Source of the DNA: Henricia sp. BOLD:AAB3569
Lineage: Eukaryota > Echinodermata > Asteroidea > Spinulosida > Echinasteridae
DNA: 64,000 bases
NCBI GenBank assembly: GCA_037783545.1
Contig: JBBELK010000111.1
Location: 496,001 to 560,000, forward strand
Reading direction: 5' to 3'
Shown here: in pieces, positions 57,024 to 64,000 of the stretch
Layout: every line of letters begins with the position of its first letter
Numbering within the stretch: the first letter of the stretch is position 1
Made by a program: the position numbers and the translations under genes
Notes under the pieces: generated by a model
What the model saw: only the letters and a program-made list of their open reading frames with translations
Databases searched by the model: none
What the model was told of the DNA's origin: nothing

Positions 57024-57358
57024 GGCCAAACAAAATAAATGGTGTGTTTACGGTAACCCGACCTACCTGGAATTTTTAAGGCCAAATTGCCGACCTCAAA
57101 CTTTTTATTGCCAATTTTCAAGTTGATAATTTTAAATGAGCACTATTTGCAATAATTTCCAACGAACATAACATTTTTTACACTTGTACATGAACATGTT
57201 TAATATTGTTAATAGTGAGTTTCAAACATTGCAAAACAACTTGCAAATGCATTAACTAAAGTGTAAAAAAAAAAAGACAAAATAAAATTATTTTCCTACC
57301 TACCTACCTGGATTTTGTTTAGGTCGTTACCGTAAACGCACCATTAATTTTGTTTGGC
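57024..57358. mobile_element. PIF/Harbinger-like MITE (335 bp)
   Basis: Ends GGCCAAACAAAATAAATGGT and its near reverse complement, flanked by TTA (57021-57023, 57359-57361), the standard Harbinger target. CTACCTACCTACCTGG lies near the right end. Confidence 0.8.
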
Positions 57359-57625
57359 CTTATCACATTCAACCTTCTTTTTTTTGTTGTATGGTACGCA
57401 AATTACAAATGTTTGCATAAATTATTAAAGCTTTCAAACTGCTATGCAAATGAATTTTTATTATGAACAGCAACTACTGTGATGCGTTTTTGCTTCCTTA
57501 ATTATTCCCTGGGATCTAATTGGGGAATAAAAAGGGATTTGGCAATACTTAATGTTTTAAAACGGCTAAGGGCCTGGACGAGTGGTACCGGTAATGGCCA
57601 TTTAAATACCTTTTTGTGTACATTA

Positions 57626-57869
57626 GGATCTTTCTAGAAAATTAGGGGTCCAAAAGTGTGACATTTAGTGTCCCCCGTTACACCTGATGTGTTATTTTTT
57701 CCTAAAACATTCATTAAAATGGCTTTTAAACCATTTTGTATGAATTGTACTTTATGTACTTACTCTTTGAGATGAAAGGTATTTAAAGAATGTGTCCTGA
57801 ATTTACAAAAACAAGATGTAAAATGTAACGGGGGACACCAACATTGGACCCCTAATTTATAGAAAGACC
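57626..57869. mobile_element. MITE with 4-bp target duplication, copy 3 (244 bp)
   Basis: Ends GGATCTTTCTAGAAAATTAG and TAATTTATAGAAAGACC, flanked by ATTA (57622-57625, 57870-57873). The interior is the reverse of 31274-31518 (shared CCCCCGTTACACCTGATGTG). Confidence 0.85.
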
Positions 57870-58719
57870 ATTAGTAAAACCAAAATTAGCTTGCCATTTT
57901 GTCATGTTTTCCATTGTACTTTCCTACATGCATAGTGTCCATTTAAACTATACTGTGCATAAAGTTGTTTTTATTCAATCGTTCGCGTAATGCAGGCGTG
58001 TTGTACGCATACGACGGGGTACTTATTTTTGACACAGTGCACGTTTTGCTTTCTAGCGTGTGCAATTTCTGTGTGCATGTTCCATATGCGCTGACTAGGG
58101 TGTGGGTGCGGCTGCGAGCCAGGCAAGAGAGTGTTTATAAGACTGGCTCACTGGTATTTATTGTCCATTCATAAATATTAGACATTTAACGCATCCCTGT
58201 TTGCTGAGAGCATGTCACGTGGGCAGTTTTAAAATAACGATAAAGGACCGGCCTGTCTTAAACATTTTGGACCCTGTCTCACATATAGCGCCCGCGCACT
58301 GGTCAGAAACTGCACCCTCCCAAAAGCATGGTGTGCACTGTGAAAAGGTCTTACCGGTCGTGTTCGTGCATGTACTATGTACACAACACACTTGCATTAT
58401 GCATAACGTGCACAATCGAACAACAACTCCTCGACGCACAGCTATCCGTTTATACGAATGTTGTGTAGGGAATGGGTCACGTAACGTAAGTGAATGCAGA
58501 ACATGGCTGAAACGACAAGCTAATTTTTCGGAGTTTTAATGAAATACATACAGGTTTTCTGAAGCATTTATGCATCTCTGTAGCTAAAATTTCTTCAGGT
58601 TAGTTTATCAACATTCTTCTTAGATATGTTACACTGATATTCTACAAATCTGTAAAAAGTTTGATTTTGCAAATGATACCCCGGGCCTTTAACGATGCAC
58701 TATGATTCATCATTGGGGG
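57870..58719. other. No gene seen
   Basis: Frames at 57965-58174 and 58201-58539 lack domain features and overlap antisense frames. Confidence 0.4.
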
Positions 58720-59137
58720 CCATCCATGGAGAACTACTCCATGGAGGTAGGGAGGTTCAGACCCAGTGCGTAGCCAATGTAAAAGTGAATAGATTATGTC
58801 AAAAACATTTTGCCAAAAATGCTTACCAGGGTAGGGGAGGGTCTAAAAAGTTGGCATTTTCTCCATACCTACTTTATAGACAGCCCCTCTCTTGACTTGC
58901 GAGTTAGTAACCCGTCATAACGGGGATGCCATCCATGGAGAACTACTCCATGGAGGTAGGGAGGTTCAGACCCAGTGCGTAGCCAATGTAAAAGTGAATA
59001 GATTATGTCAAAAACATTTTGCCAAAAATGCTTACCAGGGTAGGGGAGGGTCTAAAAAGTTGGCATTTTCTCCATACCTACTTTATAGACAGCCCCTCTC
59101 TTGACTTGCGAGTTAGTAACCCGTCATAACGGGGATG
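58720..59137 (+). repeat. Identical 209-bp tandem duplication
   Basis: 58720-58928 and 58929-59137 appear identical by eye, from CCATCCATGGAGAACTACTC to GTCATAACGGGGATG. Identity suggests a very recent duplication or an assembly join. Confidence 0.9.
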
Positions 59138-59188
59138 CCCTGCCTTTTAACGATTTTATGGTGAATAATCCAGCACTGTTATGATGAT

Positions 59189-59360
59189 CAATAGACTGCC
59201 GAAGTTAATACGTCATCTTTTGTTAGTTGCCTAGGCAATAGCTCTACACTAAAAATCACTGAACCGTGTCCCTTTGCTGTTGCAATGGTACTTTTTCCGA
59301 CAGCCATGATGTTTAGAGCCAATTACCATGGAAAACACGTCACACTTGGGCTGTCTATTG
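59189..59360. mobile_element. Palindromic MITE, copy 2 of the AGACTACC family
   Basis: Left end CAATAGACTGCCGAAGTTAA, right end CACACTTGGGCTGTCTATTG, with the same inner GCC..GGCAATAG and TTTAGAGCCAATTACCATGG blocks as 8258-8429. Confidence 0.6.
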
Positions 59361-59636
59361 CGCATCGTAGCAAACATCTTGACTGATGGTGTTCATGTTT
59401 CTTGATATTTCGGGTAGAGAACAATTTGTGGTGGTTTTTATTTTGAATTTTTTATTTATTTTTTTATGTTTAACTACATGTATATTTATTTGTAACTATA
59501 TAAATTGTTATAATATTGATTTCGTCTCTTGAGTATCAAAATTAATCTAGAGCAGTGAATGTACAGTAAACTCTTATTGTAACACCCCCGATATAAAGTT
59601 ATGGCTGTTACTTTGTTCATTGTGTAATATATTATA

Positions 59637-60130
59637 TGGGGACTGTCTAATTGCGCGTATGCGGTGAGCTGGCTTTCTCACTTGGCATACCGTACCTCAC
59701 GAGGGATAATAATTGTCCAAAAGTACAACAGCAACAATCATATGGCGACTGTCTTGCGGTGAGCTGGATTTCTCTTGGCATACATCACGAGTGATTTTCC
59801 AAAAGTGAATTTCCAAAAGTACAAAAGCAACAATCATATGGCGACTGTCTTGCGGTGAGCTGGATTTCTCTCTTGGCATACCTCACGAGGGATAATAATT
59901 GTCCAAAAGTACAACAGCAACAACCATATGGTGACTGTCTTGCGGTGAGCTGGCTTTCTCACTTTCCATACCTCACGAGTGATAATAATTTTCCAAAAGT
60001 ACAACAGCAACAATCATATGGTGACTGTCTAAAGGCATGGAGGAAGGAAAGGTAAGCTGGCTTTCTCTCTTGGCATACCTCACGAGGGATAATAATTTTC
60101 CAAAAGCACAACTGTTACAGCAACAATCAT
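59637..60130 (+). repeat. Tandem repeat, five units of about 90 bp
   Basis: Each unit holds GGTGAGCTGG, TTGGCATACCTCACGAG, CCAAAAGTACAACAGCAACA and ATCATATGG. The last unit carries a short insertion (AAAGGCATGGAGGAAGG). Confidence 0.85.
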
Positions 60131-60375
60131 ATAAGCCTTTTTGAAGTATGGCTGCCTTATAGAGGGCGCCCTTTGATTTGGGTAAAATAAACCAAAATGG
60201 CCGACGCTTGTACGTACGTTTGTGCGGGTCGGTGTACGTTTACATTTTTACCGACGGCTAAAGCCGCCTTTTTAAAATGACATTTTAGTGCTTAATTACG
60301 GTAATGGACGGGTTAGGGATACTCATTTATCTACGGCACAGGATATGTGTTAATCTGGCTGATTTAACCCAGCTG

Positions 60376-61619
60376 TCATGACATGACATGTTATTTCTCT
60401 TTGCTTAACGAGAAGCACTGCGAAATCTTATTTGCGCCCTGTGCGGAGACTAGGCTCAGCGACACGAGGCTATAGAGCGCGCCATGTGCGAATAGTAGTC
60501 AATCGGACACAAGATCGTAAAACATCAGCCTGCGGTTGATTTTTAGCCTTCCTTTTCGTGCATTTTTGTCCGGAAAACAAGGTATGTTTAGATTTGCATT
60601 AATACCATAGGGTTTTAGGAAACTTGCGGTTATATTTCATGTTTTAGATCACGCTTATGCTTAACAATTTAGAAGATTTTGGCGTTTTTAGATCGTTGAT
60701 TCCAAATCTCCGGCATGTTTTGTGCTACACGCTGCGTTTCGTGTGCATTGTTTCGACCATGTTTGCGTGATCGCAGTGTGCTCAGACCGCGTATTCTTTT
60801 TCACCTTTAGAGGTCTAAAGTTAATGATAATTTCTGTGACACATAATAAATGGTTATCGTACTATTTTAGGCACTTTTAAAAACCATTATTTTATCACAC
60901 ATTATTGTTTATTATAAAGTAAGATTCGATTCAGTACGCACTATTTTATCTTACGACCAAAGTACTGTTGAACCTACGCGCGGGTTTTCCCGCGGATTGA
61001 TATTATCTCCGGAAGTTACAGTGATCAGGCGAAGACGTAGTCTTACTGCAGTCGCTTTATGCTAGTTTTTGTCCAATTGTCTGATAGTGTTATAATCGCC
61101 TTATTTAAAGTTTGTTTCCTTTCTTAAAGTTTTGATGGTCAAGATTGAATGTGACATTCAAAGATTATTTAGAAACAATGACACAGGACACGATCAGCTC
61201 AAGATTGTCTAACTTTACAATATTTTCCCAGCTGTAATAACGGACTTTCTAGAGTACAATATCATTTAAACTTAGATGAAAACTGATTTAGAAAATCAAG
61301 ATGCTTACGAATAGGGATAATAGATCCATCTTTGTCATGTTGTTTATTAGTTTATCTAAATGACTTAACACTTGTGTATTTACTGAGACAAGTTTTTTAT
61401 TGTTTCACTTGTTTACAGGAATCATTACACAGTTGTTGAATGTATACCAAGTTACTCCAGTACAGCTCAAATGCTACTAGTTACGTCAATACAACACAAT
61501 TTAAAGCTAAAACTGACGTCATTCCTGTGTGGTTATTGCAGCAACGTGTCTTACGTTAGGACTTACGATCTCACTTCAGAACAATCTTCAACAACTTCGT
61601 GTGTACTTCAACTTACAAC
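60376..61619 (+). promoter_or_regulatory. Putative LTR and leader of the BEL/Pao element
   Basis: This precedes the gag start. A donor-like ACAAGGTATGT near 60577-60587 and an acceptor-like TTTCACTTGTTTACAG near 61405-61420 would remove about 840 bp of leader if used. TGTCATGACATG at 60376 is a possible LTR start, but without the 3' LTR in the window neither boundary can be confirmed. No primer-binding site is recognised. Confidence 0.3.
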
Positions 61620-64000
61620 ATGGCAGAGTTCAACAAGGTGAAGTTATCAAGACGGAACACCAGGGGCCATTTGACCAGAACACTGACAACAGTAGATGGC
61701 CTGGTCAAAGATGCTACCTGTGATTCAGAATTGCTAAAGAAATACATCACAAAAGCAGAACAACAGTTCAAGAGGATTGAGACAAAACACGCTGAATTAA
61801 TGGATGCCATCGAAGATGAAACGGAGTTTGAAGCCGAGGAAAAATGGATGACAGACTGTGAAATGCAATATGTCCAGGTACTGCTACGTGCAAGACGGGT
61901 CGTTGACCGCCAGTCTCCATCTGTGCTGGACAACCAACCACTTCCTGTCCCATTGCCTTCAACTCCTCACTCCACGCCAACAGTTCCTAACCAGCCTGTG
62001 AGCACAGGAACTCCACCAGGGACATCCAGCCCAGTGTCTCCATCGCCATCTTCTACATCTCGTCCTGCATCAGTAGCTCCGAAAATGGTGAGAATGAAAT
62101 TTCCCACTTTCAGTGGAGACATCCGGGAATACAGGCGATTTAAGAAGCTATTCGTTCATTGTGCCACGGACTTGACAGAGATAGAATGTTTCTATCAGCT
62201 AACCGAGTCGATGGCCAATACCAAAGAACGCAACAAGATAAAGGGTTGCATCAACGTGGAACGAGCTTGGCAAGTACTAGATGAGTGCTACGGAGATCAA
62301 GACAGAGTCGTAGACAGCTTGCTAAGGGATCTGGAGAATTTAAAGCCATATGAGTTCAAGGGAAAGAGTAACCTTGCTGCCATGAGTCGCTTTGTCCAAA
62401 CGCTCCAGACCTTTGAGACTCAAGCTGAAGCCGTTGGTCTATCTGGAGAGCTGAACAGCAAGATAATGTTGAGTCAGATTAAGCAGAAGCTACCAGAGGA
62501 TCATCGCATCGCCTACTATAAGAGTGTGCGAGACGACAACACTGATGACTCCCTTACCGGCCTCGTCAAATGGCTATACAGTCAGTTGTTGCTGATGGAG
62601 AAGGCAAATAAGCCTGTCAGCATGGACAGTACGCCTTCAGCTCCTCCATCATTTCGAAACAGAATGACCAAGTCTGCGAATGCAGCCGCGATCAGCTCAT
62701 CGGGAATGCAGTCGGGAATGCCTAAGTGTGCGCTACACACTTCCTCCAAGACGCATTTCCTGAAGACTTGCAACCAATTCAGAAGCATGTCTCAGAAGGA
62801 GAAATACGACATCATGAGGAAGAACCACATTTGCTTCCGCTGTGGACACAATAATTGCGTAGCAGGCAAGGCCCCACGTGATCATAACTCTTGTCAGTTT
62901 GTTGCCCCTTGTCGGGTTCAAACGTGTGGCAGCGATTCCCATTTTACAGCCATCTGCCCTGTCCTGTATGGAGAGGGGAATCAGGGTTCTTCAAGCCGTC
63001 TTAACAGCAAAGCAGAACCGTTCCGCCCAACCAGCAGTTCTGTAAACGTGACAACTATCACCACCGATGACAAATGTAAACTACAAGGCACCCTACCAAC
63101 TGTCATGGGTTATCTCCGTCGTGGTAACAGCCGTCATCTGGTACGCATCCTGCTGGACGGCGGTAGCCAAGCATCACTTCTGAGAGGAGGGATCTTCCCG
63201 AGAACGGATGAAGACCTGTATCAAGACCATGACCTTACTCTCGTTGGCGGCAACAAGATCTCCAAGAAGTTACGCATGTTAGACTGTTACATCGAAGACA
63301 TACAAGGAAGCTGGTCATGTCCTTTCGGCTGGTTTATCCAGGGGGGACGATCTACAAGCTCAAAGTCACTGCTGAATTACTTAAACATCTCTGCTATCGG
63401 ACCATTAGAAGAGTTCATTGGTCTCGAAACTGTGGGTCTGGAACCAAGAAGATGCAAGTGTTCTGCAGACTTCATGAACAAGAACGCAACAGACTCCATG
63501 CAGCGAAGTGTAACCCAACTTCCAGACGGGTCCTACGAGATCCAACTGCCATGGAAGAAATCACCTGATGACCTACCTGACAATTACAACTATGCTGTCA
63601 AAAGACTGAAGAGTCTCGAAAGCCAGTTCAGCAAAAGACCCCAGAAGTGGGAAGTATACTGTACCCAGATGAGTGACCAATTGAAGAGAGGCGTTTCTCG
63701 ACATGTTACTGAAAAGGAGCTGCAACAAGACAGGGAAACTGGCAAGAAGATGTGGTTCCTGCCACACTTTGCGGTCACCAAGGATTCAACGACAACTCCA
63801 GTCAGAGTGGTGTACGACGCGAAGGCAAGATACCAGGGTCACTCGCTCAACGATTATCTCATGAAGGGTGAGAACATAAATTCTGACCTGTTCAACGTCG
63901 CATTGCGGTTCCGAGAAAACGAAGTGGGTGTGATCGCAGATGTCAGCAAGATGTTTCAAGCCATCAAGATCAGTCCAAACGATGCTCGTTTTCACAGATT
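61620..64000 (+). CDS. BEL/Pao retrotransposon gag-pol polyprotein, 3' part outside the window
   Basis: The frame opens at ATG 61620 and has no stop through the end (794 codons). A coiled-coil-like Glu/Lys-rich N-terminus and Pro/Ser linker are followed by the BEL gag domain of DUF1759 type (from about residue 156: KFPTFSGDIREYRRFKKLF). A zinc-knuckle region comes next (about 370-440: KCALHTSSKTHFLKTC, CFRCGHNNC). The aspartic protease is at about 513, where the active site reads LLDGGSQASLL, with Gly in place of the usual Thr/Ser. Reverse transcriptase begins near 712 (WFLPHFAVTKD, then VVYDAKA). The stretch between protease and reverse transcriptase looks shorter than in typical members, so an internal deletion is possible. 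The intact frame suggests recent activity. Confidence 0.85.
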   Translation, partial: MAEFNKVKLSRRNTRGHLTRTLTTVDGLVKDATCDSELLKKYITKAEQQFKRIETKHAELMDAIEDETEFEAEEKWMTDCEMQYVQVLLRARRVVDRQSPSVLDNQPLPVPLPSTPHSTPTVPNQPVSTGTPPGTSSPVSPSPSSTSRPASVAPKMVRMKFPTFSGDIREYRRFKKLFVHCATDLTEIECFYQLTESMANTKERNKIKGCINVERAWQVLDECYGDQDRVVDSLLRDLENLKPYEFKGKSNLAAMSRFVQTLQTFETQAEAVGLSGELNSKIMLSQIKQKLPEDHRIAYYKSVRDDNTDDSLTGLVKWLYSQLLLMEKANKPVSMDSTPSAPPSFRNRMTKSANAAAISSSGMQSGMPKCALHTSSKTHFLKTCNQFRSMSQKEKYDIMRKNHICFRCGHNNCVAGKAPRDHNSCQFVAPCRVQTCGSDSHFTAICPVLYGEGNQGSSSRLNSKAEPFRPTSSSVNVTTITTDDKCKLQGTLPTVMGYLRRGNSRHLVRILLDGGSQASLLRGGIFPRTDEDLYQDHDLTLVGGNKISKKLRMLDCYIEDIQGSWSCPFGWFIQGGRSTSSKSLLNYLNISAIGPLEEFIGLETVGLEPRRCKCSADFMNKNATDSMQRSVTQLPDGSYEIQLPWKKSPDDLPDNYNYAVKRLKSLESQFSKRPQKWEVYCTQMSDQLKRGVSRHVTEKELQQDRETGKKMWFLPHFAVTKDSTTTPVRVVYDAKARYQGHSLNDYLMKGENINSDLFNVALRFRENEVGVIADVSKMFQAIKISPNDARFHR

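Noticed and set aside
57861-57873. A 5-bp duplication ATTAG for the third 4-bp MITE copy
   Set aside because: The fifth base, G, is also the first base of the element's GG end; the copy at 31274 supports four bases.

Overview
This is animal genomic DNA, most likely from a marine invertebrate and perhaps an echinoderm or hemichordate. The guess rests on the frequent TAGGCCTA and TACATGTA words and on the mix of repeats: BEL/Pao, a GIY-YIG or Penelope-type reverse transcriptase, many palindromic MITEs and tRNA-derived SINEs. I do not assign a species. I see no intact host gene, rRNA, operon or CRISPR array. Nearly everything I can interpret is mobile or tandemly repeated DNA, much of it nested.

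Layout. 1-2.46 kb: a mariner-like non-autonomous element with TIRs of about 330 bp and a TTAA-targeted MITE inside it. 2.46-22.92 kb: a span bounded by two inverted arms of about 1.3 kb. It holds, on the minus strand, exon-like remnants of large uncharacterised transposase-type genes (13.0-10.1 kb and 5.2-3.7 kb), a tandem-repeat block (8.4-10.1 kb), several MITEs, a SINE and two retroelement fragments. 23.2-28.3 kb: a second, plus-strand copy of the transposase-like gene, split by a nearly full-length but disabled LINE (23.5-28.0 kb). 29.0-30.8 kb: a broken Ulp1-like cysteine protease gene.

31-36 kb is mostly non-coding with MITEs and tandem repeats. 36.3-38.1 kb is a minisatellite that has trapped two MITEs. 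38.6-43.0 kb is a non-autonomous LTR element on the minus strand. Its LTRs, PBS, PPT and target duplication can be seen, and its 5' LTR is split by 2.7 kb of nested hAT-like elements, including a 40-bp hairpin element with a perfect 8-bp target duplication. 43.4-44.4 kb is a foldback structure of ACGTACGT satellite carrying an element with 9-bp target duplications. 44.9-60.1 kb is a MITE, SINE and tandem-repeat landscape with no convincing gene. 61.6 kb to the end is the open gag-pol frame of a BEL/Pao retrotransposon that runs off the window.

The main value of the window is fine-scale evidence for several non-autonomous element families. Their ends and target-site duplications can be read directly because they are nested in each other or in repeats that supply an empty site. 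I found no clearly new functional system. The best candidates are the 20-kb inverted-arm structure with unclassified transposase-like genes, and the 40-46-bp hairpin elements.
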